DNA from: Isoperla grammatica
Taxonomy: Eukaryota > Arthropoda > Insecta > Plecoptera > Perlodidae
DNA length: 64,000 nt
NCBI GenBank assembly: GCA_945910005.1
Contig: OX246743.1
Coordinates: forward strand, 45,834,361 to 45,898,360
Reading direction: 5' to 3'
The position numbers and the translations under genes were made by a program. Under the pieces are notes generated by a model. The model was not told where the DNA came from, did no database searches, and saw only the letters and a program-made list of their open reading frames with translations. Of this stretch, positions 1 to 11,380 are shown in pieces. Each line of letters starts with the position of its first letter. The stretch's first letter is position 1.

Positions 1-2846
1 TTATATAGGGGAAGACATCTCCCAGATTTCCCGTACGTACGTGGAGCCACGTCCCAATCCTCTGTATTATTACATTTCCGGATCCGGGGCAATAAAAGGT
101 GGACGTATTTATGGTCTAAGGCGAAGGTATCTTTCCAAAAAAAAAGTTTAGCAAAGAAGAAAGTCGAAATATTACATTATTGGACCAGGTCACGTTTTGA
201 CATAATCATTTTTCCTGCGTCCCCTCTTTCACTTTGAGTTAGGTCTCCCTCGGGGTAACCGAGTTATGAAGCTGGCGGCTGCGGTAAAACCTCCCCTGGG
301 ATGAGGACCTGGTTAGGGAATAGACTGGACGCTAAGTGACTTGAGTCGGCGACGTTTCGTGACGCCGTTGTCGCCGCGGACAGAAGACGTTTCGGAGGAA
401 CGGTGGTAGATTCATCACGTGTAATACTTAGAAATATTTCAACGCAGGTGGATAGAACATTTTGTTTCTTGTGTGTGTTTGAAAAACGTCTTTTGAAATT
501 TAAAAATTCTGAATGATGAAGTCTATAGGAAACATAAAAATAAGGAAACAAAATGTATTGATTGAGTTTGGTTGATCTCCAGTTGTGTGCAGATCGTATG
601 TAACTCGAAAACGTGTTTGAAGATGCAAAGATTTAAAATTCACCCACACATTAGATTGAATAATCGTTATATTTTTAAATTCTATTCGAGACTGAAGAAA
701 AGCAAAAATTAGTCATTGAATATAAACGGTGTATTATTGCAAAATTACCTTTTGCATCAATGTAGTAGGTAGTTAGTACACCTCCAATGAAAATACACCA
801 TTTTAGCGCGAATTTTCGTGTATAGCTAAAAGCAGAAGAGGGGGGGGGGGGGGTTCAGATTGCGGTAATACTCCCGTTCATATTACATAAGGAAAATTAA
901 ATTGCTTAAAAGTAAAATTGCCTTATTGGGCTTTGGTTGGATTACTAAAAACGAAAATCGCTTTTTCATGATATTAATCTTTCATAAAGGAATAATGTTC
1001 GAAACTATTTAAAATTCCGAGCAAAGATTGTGACGTCTTTAAGAAAAAAGTTTAAATTGATTTTATAACTCGTCTGTATTCAACGTTCGGCCCTTTATAA
1101 GAAATTGAATTAAAAAATCGAGGAAATTCAGTTTTAATACTGGTTCATGGGCGTAGTTGAACGGTGAACACAAATTAAGATATTATGAAGTTTAAAAAAA
1201 GTTCCCCCCGAAACCAATTACAACATTCTGGGGCTACCAGGTACAGGATAATTACTTAATTAAAATTCAATCCGATGCGATAAGGAAGGAGACTGTCTCA
1301 AAGCTGCCGGGGTAAAAAGACCTAGGGCACAATTTTCATTTTAGTTAAGTCATGCACCGAAACACACTCCATGTTTGAGGACATTTTTTTTGTTCCTACT
1401 CTTTTCTTGAATCTTGTCTGCTTATTTATGTTGTATACACAAAAAATACTGATTGTATCGATAACAAGTTGTTATAGAGTCTTGATTGTAATTTACCGAC
1501 GGACGTCCCATAAAATAGTTTCCTAAAATCTCTGAAAGGTTGGACGAATTTAATCAATTTATGTACAAGATTGATTTCCTATTTGCATAGTCGGGAGATT
1601 CTACGAAACGTGAATAAATTATGGTAATGGCCATCTATTCTATTGCATTATAAATTATTGACTGACGCGGAACAACCCCCTTAGGTTCTTTTTGAGCATT
1701 AAAACGTCCATAAAATTCAGGAGCAATAACAAAATAAGCATATTATACGAAAAGGTTACTTTTTATGGATGCAACAGTAAACACATCTAATTTATTACAA
1801 TAAACACAAAGTTGATTATTAGTTTCTTGTATTAAATTATGCAAACATATTTGATAAAAACTTCCGAAAATTGACAAGAGGGGCTATAACTGGGAAGCAC
1901 TAGGAACTACGCTATAGAACCGCCCTATCCATACCCCAGCCCTTATCAGAGTCACTTCACCTACGTATGATAAGGGGCGTTAAGGGGTTGTGTTTTATAC
2001 TCCATATTCATTAATTATACAAGTTACTTATTATAAGTATAAACTTCTATATTTTTCCAAATTACTCTAGTAATAATTTAGTATGGTTTAGAAAATTTAG
2101 AAAACTTGCTGAATTAATTTGAAAATTAGAACAATGTCAAAAGTATTATAAACATGCATTTTAAGTTTTAATTGATATCTTCATTCTATAATCTTAACCT
2201 CTTGTATGAAATAGACATATCGACTAATTACAAATATCCCCGCAAGTTGTGTATAGCTATAACGTCAATAATAAATATCTCAATTCTTAGCAACCAATGC
2301 CCGCAATTAGTGCATGCCACAACAACGGCGTGTTATAAAAACTATTAAACTATCTAGCCCTAATAAATTACGCCACTATAGTAATTGTAGAAATAATGAC
2401 GTAGGACGTACCAGTCCGGTTATTTCTTGGCCTGAACCATTTTCATTTGAAATTATTCAGATGTAAGTTTTTTCAGAATGAATATTTGAGCCTAAGCTAA
2501 GAACGTATACCCTTCGACGTTGTATCAGCCCAAAGCGGTTTAAATATATCAATAATTGGTGATTATAATGATTGGGTAAAGCAACACTTGAAACAAGGTT
2601 TGTTTCTAGCATACGATATTGAACTAGAGATAAAACATTTTTAAATGACAACTTATGTCAATCTGGTTCAAGCACTCTATGTTCCGGTTCCGGTTGTCTC
2701 CATCCAAAGCAATGCAGAGGAAAGAGACTCCATATAACAATATAAGTCGTTGAAGTCCCTCTTATGCCATCTTCCAAAGAGGATTGTCAATGGTCGTTAT
2801 TGTTTCTGTGCTATTTCGTAGGGAGAGGGTAGTTCTACTAATAATA

Positions 2847-3228
2847 GCGGGTTTACATAACTGACTAGTGATTGAGGATTAGCGACTAAAGCGCGTTCAT
2901 AAAACTGACTAGCAGCAACAGGCTTCTCTCATTGGCCGACAGTGAGAATACTGCTCTCTGATTGGCTGTGAGTAAGGACTTGACCAAGAAGTTGAGATAT
3001 CTTCAACTTCTTAGTCAAGCACTACAAACCTTAGTCTTAGTAAGGACTTGACCAAAAAGTTGAGATATCTTCAACTTCTTAGTCAAGCACTACAAACCTT
3101 AGTCACAGCCAATCAGAGAGCAGTATTCTCACTGTCGGCCAATGAGAGAAGCCTTTTGCTGCTAGTCAGTTCTATAAACGCGCTCTTAGTCGCTAATCCT
3201 TAATCACTAGTCAGTTATGTAAACCCGC
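2847..3228. mobile_element. Large foldback element (382 bp) with ~125-bp arms and a duplicated palindromic core
   Basis: The outer arms run from GCGGGTTTACATAACTGACT (2847) inward to about 2970, and the inverse from about 3104 to 3228. They differ at only a few positions over about 125 bp. The loop consists of two direct copies of a 68-bp unit, starting at 2971 and 3039. Each unit is itself an imperfect palindrome running from CTTGACCAAGAAGTTGA through GATATC to TTCAACTTCTTAGTCAAG. The arms contain CCAAT-like ATTGGC boxes. There is no coding capacity, and no convincing target duplication can be defined. It is best described as a foldback MITE of unknown superfamily. Confidence 0.85.
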
Positions 3229-4083
3229 CATAACCGTGCAAAGTTACGGTGTGTTGAAGTCTGGTTCTCGCCAAGCATAGTCTGTGGCTGTGGGAGCCGA
3301 CTGCGCGGTGAATCTATACATCGGTTGGCCCCACGCAGTCGACATGTGCGTGATTGCCAACCGGCCCTTTGAAACACAAGCAGCTAATCTTTCGCCCCTA
3401 CTAACGAAAACAAACATCACGTCACGTCTTTTGTCCCTTTGACGCAGCAACGGAATTGATCAAAAGCTACTGGCTGGACAGCTACGAAAGAAATACCGAT
3501 GTAGGTAATCGAAACAAGGTGGGCCTCGTTGCCAAGTTGTGTGGCACGAGGTGGCAACCCCGCCGTGAACAATACAGCTCCGGACATGAAAATACCATCA
3601 GATTTAAAAGAAGGTCGTTAATTATATATTTTGGTACACGGAAAAACTGTTTAATGATCGAAGTTTAAATCACTTTCTGATATATTCTTCGAACTTTCCT
3701 AATGAAACGATTACGATGATTCGGTTCCCAAACACCCGGTTCCAATTAAGTTTCATTCGCAATAAATGCAGTGTTAGTCATGTGAACACTAGTGGTATGT
3801 AGAGCTGGAGGTTCTGGAGTTGAGTCCCCGACGGGGAAATCTGATACTTTTTACATTTTAATACTTATATGATATGATCGTTTTTCTACAGAATTTTTTT
3901 ATGCAAATATATACATACGCTTAATAAAAAACATACAAATAAAAGCAAGCCGTAATTCCATCGTCTCGATTGCTCTTTGTTGCGTCATAGCGACGTAAAA
4001 GCCCTGGATACATTCAATCCATCTTCTGTCTGACCAAGTTTAAGACAGAAATGAAATAACGGCGTCATAACTCTGTACTTGTA

Positions 4084-4105
4084 CCCCCCCCCCCCCCCCC
4101 CCCCC
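4084..4105 (+). repeat. C22 homopolymer
   Basis: An uninterrupted run of 22 C. It is one of a set of long G/C homopolymers: also 840-853 (G14), 5253-5266 (C14), 12628-12640 (C13), 29493-29504 (G12) and 54048-54061 (G14). Confidence 0.9.
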
Positions 4106-5251
4106 AAGGTAGGTGGTGCACCTAGTCTCACACCAATACTTTATACGTACACTTGATTAAATTGCGGCCCCGCCATAACGAAAGAAGCGAGCAATAAATC
4201 GAGAAACTATTTTAATGCGAAAAGTTCGGTTCATTGTCGCAAGTATTTTATTTGTTTCTCCCTCGTTAATCCGAAGTAAAAACAAATGGAGGTAATTTAC
4301 AGAAATACTACCGCCAATCTTAAAACCGTGCGAGTTTATAACCTATCTAATTGTGTCACATCGAAAAAGCGAAAAACACTCAATTTGGATTCGAATAAAA
4401 AACGTGTCTTGTATTATAATTAGTAGTTTGATAGTTAAAAATTACAAAGTAAATTCGAATGCCTCATGATAATTACTAGTTTTGCAATTATTTCACACAT
4501 TATTTATTTCTTAGGAAGCCAAACTGAACTTGGGCTGGTTTTTACTTTTTCCATGGTATGGCGAGGTTTTAAGAAAGTTTTTTGCTAGTCTGTAAAAGAT
4601 GTAGTTTATCCAGTGAATAATACCCATAATATACTATTACACGTACTCGTGAATATCTAATTACTTCTCGAGTAGTTGGACCGTTTATCTCGGAATTCAT
4701 CGTCTCTCAGAGGGGGAGTAATTTAACCGAATATATGCGTCTCAGTCAACTAAGCAGTTTATCAATGTGAGCTATGCAGGTATTAAGTCTTGCGGGTTTA
4801 TTCGGGACGCTTTACATGTCCGGGCCTGCGTGCACAGAGGGCGGTATTAACCCCTAAGAGTAATTACTCTGATGGGGTAGATTCTTGTACGTCGCTTAGT
4901 GGAGTATTAATGTCGTCTACCTTCTGTGTATAAGACAAGGCACGATCGTTATCGAACAAATATATTATATTATTCACATTTCATCAAATCAACACCATGG
5001 TTCATCATGAGATTTCCTGTCGAGGTGGGTTCCTCGTGGTGACCGGTGCCCGTATAGAAACCTCTCGTGCGTATTTTTAATCATCTAATTTCTCACTCAT
5101 TACAATCTTGCTCACTTTTCCTCGTTTCATTTCTGCATCTAATTGTAAGGTCCCGGGTTCGTTTTATTTTAATTCCTGGAATAGACTTTAATCGACTGAT
5201 ATGGAGGCCTTCATAGCAACAAGGCACATAATAAATTGTGCAAAAAAATTG

Positions 5252-5330
5252 ACCCCCCCCCCCCCCTCTGAAAATCAGTTCTTCTAACTGAGTGGTTAGA
5301 AAATAAAATGAATAAATATTTATTTGTTTA
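5252..5330 (+). repeat. Dispersed hairpin repeat, copy 1 (diverged)
   Basis: After a C14 run, CTGAAAATCAGTTCTTCTAA and CTGAGTGGTTAGAA match the hairpin core found at 11.05, 37.62 and 41.62 kb, and an AT-rich ATTTATTTGTTTA tail follows. It is the most diverged of the four copies. Confidence 0.5.
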
Positions 5331-6004
5331 CAACTTTTTTCGCAATGTCACCATCCTCTCCCCACTTTCTCTTCTTCCATTCATGTAATGTATGCAATAC
5401 GTATCTTATCCATCCATTACCAGCTAAGCTTTATTTTTATTTTTGCGTTTCCGTGAACAATCTCCCCAACCCGTGAGCTTGTCGACGCTAAAACACAATA
5501 CAACAGCTTTCTAATGCCACAGATTAGCCTACTGAACCCTTCAGCATGTACGTAGCCTCCACACGTCTGCCATTCACGTCGTTAAGCCGCAATAAACCGC
5601 AAATTAGCATCGAAATGCGTCTATCGTTTACATACTAAATTCGAGAGTTCAACAGAAATTGCCTTACGTTAATAGCACTACCTGTAAAACCGTGTAACGA
5701 CGAGTTAAACGACGCGGCAATCTTCAATATAACTTGACGTTAATACCCATTTACACACGTAACTACCTGTTTTTTATTTTTATGTTATATCTTCATTTTT
5801 ATACCGTCTTTTGCTTTTTTCTAGGTTTTAATTCGATTATATAACTCATAGCTGGGGATCTCTCTAATTGGTTATTCCATCTGAGGAAAGAGTCTTCGTT
5901 TTGCTTTATACAACGATCAACACAACATTCTTAGAAGCGTTTTCTCTCTGTGTGTTTTAATAAACGTCCCTACGGGGTTTCGTTTGATGTTCGCTTTGCA
6001 TTCA

Positions 6005-6184
6005 CACTACACTAGGCCTACACTATACACTACTACACTTTACTACACTACACTACACTACACTACACTACACTACACTACACTACACTACACTACACTA
6101 CACTTCACTACACTTCACTACACTACACTACACTACACTACACTACACTACACTACACTACACTACACTACACTACACTACACA
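6005..6184 (+). repeat. (CACTA)n pentanucleotide microsatellite
   Basis: Pure and near-pure CACTA/TACAC repeats occupy most of 6041-6183, with a few CACTT variants and a looser start at 6005-6040. The open frame 5984-6247 (LHYTTLHYTT) is a reading of it. Confidence 0.97.
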
Positions 6185-7977
6185 CTCAAACAGATCTATT
6201 TTAATATTCAGATATTCCTGATTTTATGGAAAACATTACGCGTATAAATTATAAAATAAAGAGGTATCACGTGTTTTGTTTCATATTTAACGTGTTTGTT
6301 TGCATAATGTATAATATAATAATATATTCCGTGTTGCCCTTTTTTAGAAATTATTTGCAGGCTGGTGATAAAATGAAGCCGCGTCGAACAAGATGTACTC
6401 ATAACATATACGAACTATTATATTATTTACGGCGCATGCAGTGTAATGTTAAATGATATTGCAAACCATAATTCAGCTGGCTCTACTGCATTCCAAGTTG
6501 ATAATATAAAGCAGAATGCTTATAATATATTGACGGCGCTGTTCGTTATTCAGATGTATGCAACGTGTTTTGCAACTCCTGTTTATAGTATAGAAACAGT
6601 TAGAAATATTGATATCAAGTACGGAATTTGAATATCTGTAGGTAGGTGCCAAAACAAGAAACTAGTCATTTTTTTTACGGGGGGGGAGGGAGGGATGGTG
6701 AGAGAGAATGATATATAGAGAGGGGGAAACTTTCCCTTGACGATCCACACTTGAGAAACTACGTAGATTGCAGGAGACAGGTCGAAGGTGGGTAGGCTAC
6801 GTGTCGTTGTGTTGCACTTACTTACCCCTCCCGCCCCCCTCGTCGCCGTTGTCGTCCACCCCCGCCGTCGCCTGGATCGCAGAGATCTTCGGGATTTCTG
6901 CGGGACAAAACAAACACCATGTAGCTCTTAACAGGTCGAACCTTATTAGCCTAACCTTTCCTTAGAACTAAACTAGCTAACTAGGCTCCGTAATACTTAG
7001 TAGCAATACTTCAATGTTTTCTAGCAAAAAGTTTACAAAAATGAGTATAAATTTGTACGTAGAAATCAAAGTTTTAGAAAATGTTTTATAGGAGCGGACC
7101 GGAGACACTGCTCGTGAGTTTGCATAAAATATAAGCAAAATTTAATCGGTGTGAAAGTAGAATTTGTTTCCCAGCTATACCATACCCCATAAGCATTTAG
7201 AGAAAGACACAGTTTATAATGGGGGGCATAAAACACCATTTAGTGACTATATATTATGAGCATCTTCTAGAAAAGATTAGGAATCCCATTTACCTCAAGT
7301 TAATCGTACATTAACTGTCGGTTATGTCTGAACTTAAGATTGTGTAGTTAATTTAAGCTAAGTACGTTTTGTAATTACTGGGATTACGATGCTTCTATAT
7401 TAATGGGTATAGTTACATGCAGCGGTTCTTTTAATAATGTATCATTAAAGGCCAGGTGTTAATCTACAAATCATTAACAGATAGTTTACAGTTAGTAAAA
7501 ACTTATTTTGCTAACTGCCACTAGTAGGATCAAGAACAAAATCACATCAAGAGTGTTTACAACTTGAAATAATTGCGAGCTTCCTTCAAAAGAAATCGGT
7601 TAATTATTCAAAAACAGTGTTTCACGTTTACAAATTACTTTGCTACGAAATTTGCCGCTTGAGTTTGCTAGTAGCAAATTCCAATGTAGTAAATTGAGTG
7701 TAAATAGTAATTTAAGTACAATTTATAGGAGCTAATTTGAATAGTTGGCATATTTGACTTAATTCGATCCAACATCTCATAATTTATGTGAATTGCTTTG
7801 GGCTACATTATAGGTCTAGACTAGCTATTCGTAAACGTTTATATGAGGCAGATAACTATTATGTCAACAATAAAAAACAGAACGGTTAAGCAGACTTCAT
7901 TAATTGGGCGACCAAATTAGGATATTATTTCAACAGCTACGTATTTTTGTCGACAAACTAAAGCTATATACATTATA

Positions 7978-8125
7978 CTTGTTCCGAAACAACCTTACAG
8001 ATGCCGTCGTCATAGACGAGTGATTTGTGGCCAATCAGCGAGCTCCAATTACAAATACTGATCGCTGATTGGTCAAGAGTCGGTCATCTATGACGACCGC
8101 ATCGGTAAGGTTGTTTCGTGTCAAG
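7978..8125. mobile_element. Foldback MITE (148 bp), progenitor form of the 52.9-kb array
   Basis: The inverted ends share CGAAACAACCTTAC, GATGC and GTCGTCATAGA (about 7985-8016 against 8088-8117). The match continues imperfectly inward through TGGCCAATCAGCGA and its inverse, giving arms of about 60 bp and a short loop around ATTACAAATACTG. The element has no coding capacity. The same sequence, with its interior amplified, occurs at 52850-53688, and a degenerate inverted copy lies at 40776-40892. Confidence 0.85.
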
Positions 8126-8704
8126 CGTACTAGGCAAAGCTTTTCACACAATTTAAGCAGGAAGGCATAATAACCCAGTATTGAACAAGAAATGGTGGAA
8201 TGTACGTTTTATGGTCTTTTACAAGAGCTGTTGACAGTTATAAAACATATTTAAAGTTTTTCGAGCAGTACTGTGCACTATGAAAACAAGAAATGTAATA
8301 ATTTACTAATAACTGGGCCAAACGGTTAATTTTATATCCTTACTTGAATCGTAACTGTTTGAGAACTTTGACCATAAATGGTTGTGTTACTTGTTTGTTG
8401 ACTCTGGTGAACTAGTGCAGTTTCTGAAGTAGCTGTTTTCTGAACAAATGGCCACGTTTCTTATGATTAATCTTACTGTTCTCTGTAGTTCACTCCTGCA
8501 TTGGGGGAGAAACTTACCCCTGGGAACATTTTAGTATCCTAGAACTGCATTGGGTGCTTTTTGAACATTTTGTTATTGACAGAACAATGTACACAGATGA
8601 TAAGCGTTAAATTCCTATATAATAAGACTTTCTATAAAAAGATTGATAATATATTGATATAATGACTGCCATTAGGTCATTAAAATATGCTAAAGTTAGT
8701 ATTA

Positions 8705-8917
8705 TAGTTGAGAAACTGTAAGAATGACGGCCCCCTCCTTATCCCCTCCACAGCTACCGGAACCCCCTCAACTCCATGAAACAGCAAACTGAACAACTGG
8801 AACAAACTGATTTTCAGTTACGTATTTCAATTTGTCAGGTTGTCACGGAGTTGAGGGGGGTTGGGTAGCTGTGGAGGGGATATGGAGGGGGCCGTCATTT
8901 TTACAGTTTCTCAACCA
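8705..8917. mobile_element. MITE with ~69-bp inverted arms, Tc1/mariner-like (TA flanks)
   Basis: The left arm begins GTTGAGAAACTGTAAGAATG and runs to CCCCCTCAACTCC (8775). The right arm from 8847 is its near-exact inverse and ends TTTTTACAGTTTCTCAAC. With one mismatch the terminal repeat extends outward by two bases to T(A/G)GTTGAG, and TA then flanks each side (8703-8704 and 8918-8919). That suggests the TA target preference of the Tc1/mariner group. The arms are strongly purine/pyrimidine biased (CCCCCTCC / GGAGGGGG). There is no coding sequence. It ends about 110 bp from the LE3 exon's downstream splice donor. Confidence 0.82.
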
Positions 8918-9024
8918 TACAACAAGTAAGGAGTTTATTTTTGGTGGATTTCAAAGGGTTTTAATGGAGAAAACAAGTTTTTCGACGAATCAATAGTGTG
9001 ACTGGGTGTAAAAAGTGTACGTAC

Positions 9025-9174
9025 TGATGCACGGAGCAATGTGCGAGCGACTCTGCTGATATCCCTTGCCACACCGGTTGCAAGTGACCCCGGTCACTCC
9101 GTCCTTGCATGGACACTGGCCAGAGGTTTGGTTGCAGGTCTTGCCAGAAGCGCCGATAGGGTGGCATTCGCATG
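9025..9174 (-). CDS. Netrin, internal exon encoding LE3 (third laminin-type EGF module)
   Basis: This exon encodes 50 residues, from [20 protein letters not shown] to RSHIAPCI. Eight cysteines fall at residues 2, 4, 14, 21, 23, 32, 35 and 49, as expected for netrin LE3, the module in front of the linker to the NTR domain. [15 protein letters not shown] and GYQQSRS are close to invariant in netrins. An N-glycosylation sequon, NQT, is present at residues 15-17. The acceptor is a clean TTTCTTTGCAG ending at 9175. The leftover G of the upstream exon plus CA restores the Ala codon, giving KACK-A-CECHP across the junction as in other netrins. The donor is best placed after ATCA at 9025 (GTACGT). 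A less likely alternative sits 4 bp further on (GTACAC). With the first choice the exon is 150 bp and symmetric (phase 1 to 1). In vertebrate netrin-1, LE3 takes part in DCC contact. The next coding exon is not in the window. Confidence 0.95.
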
Positions 9175-10069
9175 CTGCAAAGAAACAAGCAACCCACACA
9201 CAGGCAGTGTTAGTACAATACAATACCACACGTTAGCGTTGTTAGGGCTGGCTACAACACCGGATGCACAGTGGACATTTACTCAAGTGTCACTTACAGG
9301 GAGAGGAAACTATAGTGCCCTTCAATGCTTAAGTTGGCTCAACGTATGCTAACGAATAGTCTAGTTCAATACTATCATCTTAGTTTCACACTTTTCTAGA
9401 TAAAACAAGTTCACGAGGGATAATTAACGCCCTTGGGTTGGATAGCTGGAAGTTCCTACAGACCGTCTTTACAAATGTGTTACGCCAGGAATCTGTTGAG
9501 TTTAATTGAAACACCCTGTATGGGAGAGGCGGTAGGTAAGGATGTTCGTATGAGACTAGTTATCTACTCTACGCAAAGAGAATATATCAAGTAACAACTG
9601 CAGCAATTTGTCTCAGTAACTTCTTTTTGTTAGAAAGGTAGAAAACGGTAGCAATTTTTTAGTGTTATTTTGACTCCAGTAAGTTCTTGTTCAATCTAAA
9701 TTTCACATTAGATGTGTTGGGACAAAGGTTATCTATAATCTAGAGCTACTGTACTGTATAATAAACCACTGTTTGTTCTAAAGGAGACTAGTGTGAAAGG
9801 GGTGGCTGGCGACGGAAGAGAAGGGGTAGTAATAATTCAGTGTTTAGCAACACGTTCCCATGGTCAATCTAAGTTTCATATTAGACGCGTTGGGACGGGG
9901 GTAGTCGTACATACTAGTTTGCTCTGGTACAGATAAACATAACTAACTTCCAGGAAATTGTGTAGGATACGAATGCTACAAAATCCATCCCTGCAGAGAC
10001 TCGAACCCAGATCTCGCGGAAATGAGTCCAGAAGTATTGTTAGAGTAAATACTACTAATACTCTATCGT

Positions 10070-10140
10070 TTTCCCCCGGAATAGAACATGTCCAGGGTGG
10101 CTCTGCCTGTCGTAAGAGGCGACAGAGACCCCCCAGGTCA
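10070..10140 (+). mobile_element. SINE-like central-domain fragment
   Basis: GGAATAGAACATGTCCAG and CTGCCTGTCGTAAGAGGCGA resemble a conserved internal SINE segment that I remember from mollusc genomes (containing TAGAATAGGTC and TTGTCGTAAGAGGCGAC). Just upstream, at about 9995-10013, CTCTGCAGAGACTCGAACCC-type sequence contains an antisense Pol III B box (GGGTTCGAGTCTC on the minus strand), so a tRNA-like head may lie in the opposite orientation. I cannot delimit the ends and see no clear tail. Two open frames of about 100 codons crossing it are not genes. Confidence 0.5.
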
Positions 10141-11021
10141 TGTGACCTCGCGGTTAAGTACCTGAACGAATATCTATACATATATTTCAAACGCGCAGAG
10201 TGCAGACATTCGTCATAACGATTCCCATAATTGATTTGATGTCACGACCACATCATAAAAGCCGTCATAAAGTGTTCAACAATGGCGTCCCGGCCTCCCG
10301 TTGCCTGAACTCATCACCTATCGTATAATCAATAACATTATTAAACCAGCTCATTATGTATTTACTCGTGATCATTAGTATTCTCTATAGTTTAGCGCAT
10401 TGAGTCTGAACCTCACAGGAGATTCCCGCACGAACATATATACTCACACCCACACTTGACCCCACTCAAATTAACTTTACACTTTGTTGTTTATATTCGA
10501 GCGTGTTGCGATTCGAGGTATCGGACGGTGATCGTAGTCCAGAGATCTCGACGGAGTTGAAATCGAATAAGGTTATCTATCTAGATTGCGAGCTGAAAGA
10601 AATAAAGAAAAGTGAGGTTTTTAAGTGTGGGGATTTATTTATTGTGTGTCTGGGGAGTTTTGTTGTGTTTTAGGTTTCGTGTTTGGATTTGTAGGTTTAA
10701 TTGATGGTTGCAGTTTTATTGATTATTATCTTCTCTGCTGGCTCTAATATTTATCATGCAAGTAAATGTTGTTTCTGACCTACGCATGCGGAACCCCTGA
10801 TGCCAAAATATGTCGTATGTCACCTGCTAGGGAATGTTATTGTTTGTTCTTGTTCCTATAGTTATTTCCGTTTTCAAATGTGCTTATTAATTGTGAAAGG
10901 TGTGTTGCAACAACATTGCAACAAGTAAATTGGAGAAGACGGATTGATCCAGATACAGACTTGGACTCGAATATAAACCCAATTATTATTGATTCGATTG
11001 AAATACTTTATAAAAGTACAT

Positions 11022-11115
11022 GGTTGGTTTTGTCGCTTTGAATTAAAGTCCCCCACTGCAAATCAGTTTAGTGACTGAGTGGGTAGACTCAAAATGTGAA
11101 TTTTTTTATTTAATA
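11022..11115 (+). repeat. Dispersed hairpin repeat, copy 2
   Basis: The copy reads GGTTGGTTTTGTCGCTTTGA, then AATTAAAGTCCCCCACTGCA, then a hairpin formed by CCCACT and AGTGGG with an inner CAGT/ACTG pair. GTAGACTC and an ATTT-rich tail follow. The left part matches copy 4 upstream of the hairpin as well, so the unit is at least about 90 bp. Confidence 0.65.
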
Positions 11116-11305
11116 ACACATTTTAAAATAATATTCAAGTTATATGAACATTAATTTTCTTCATAGAATGGTAGAACCGCTAATTTATTTTCCAAAATCT
11201 AATTTAATATCTTACGTTAAAGCAAAGGTTAAAGTTAAAGTTTAATAATTATGAAGGATGAGACAATTACCCAACCTATCGCACAAACGCAAAAACATGC
11301 TTTCC

Positions 11306-11380
11306 GGAAATTAGCCACGATTGACTTCAATTCCGTTTGCGCGAAATTAGCCACGATTGAGTTAAATTCCATTAGCGCCA
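11306..11380 (+). repeat. Two-copy 36-bp direct repeat
   Basis: GAAATTAGCCACGATTGA followed by a TTCAATTCCGTTTGCGC-like segment repeats with a 36-bp period, the second copy diverged. Both overlapping 60-codon frames here are readings of it. Confidence 0.7.

Larger units (their letters stand above)
1..9024 (-). other. Start of the netrin intron downstream of LE3 (3' part of the gene lies left of the window)
   Basis: The donor GTACGT at 9024-9019 opens this intron on the minus strand. No linker or NTR/C345C exon, which would be rich in Cys, Lys and Trp codons, is recognisable down to position 1. The region holds poly-G/poly-C tracts at 840, 4084 and 5253, a large foldback element at 2847-3228, a CACTA-type microsatellite around 6.0-6.18 kb, a foldback MITE at 7978-8125 and a TA-flanked MITE at 8705-8917. 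Otherwise 1-2.8, 3.3-4.0, 4.1-5.2, 5.35-5.95 and 6.2-7.9 kb are AT-rich with nothing I can name. The small open frames at 3244-3450 (minus) and 3456-3668 (plus) match no family I know. Confidence 0.7.

Noticed and set aside
3785..3845. Possible tRNA-derived SINE head (GGAGTTGAGTCCCC)
   Set aside because: A weak B-box match with no cloverleaf and no second copy in the window.
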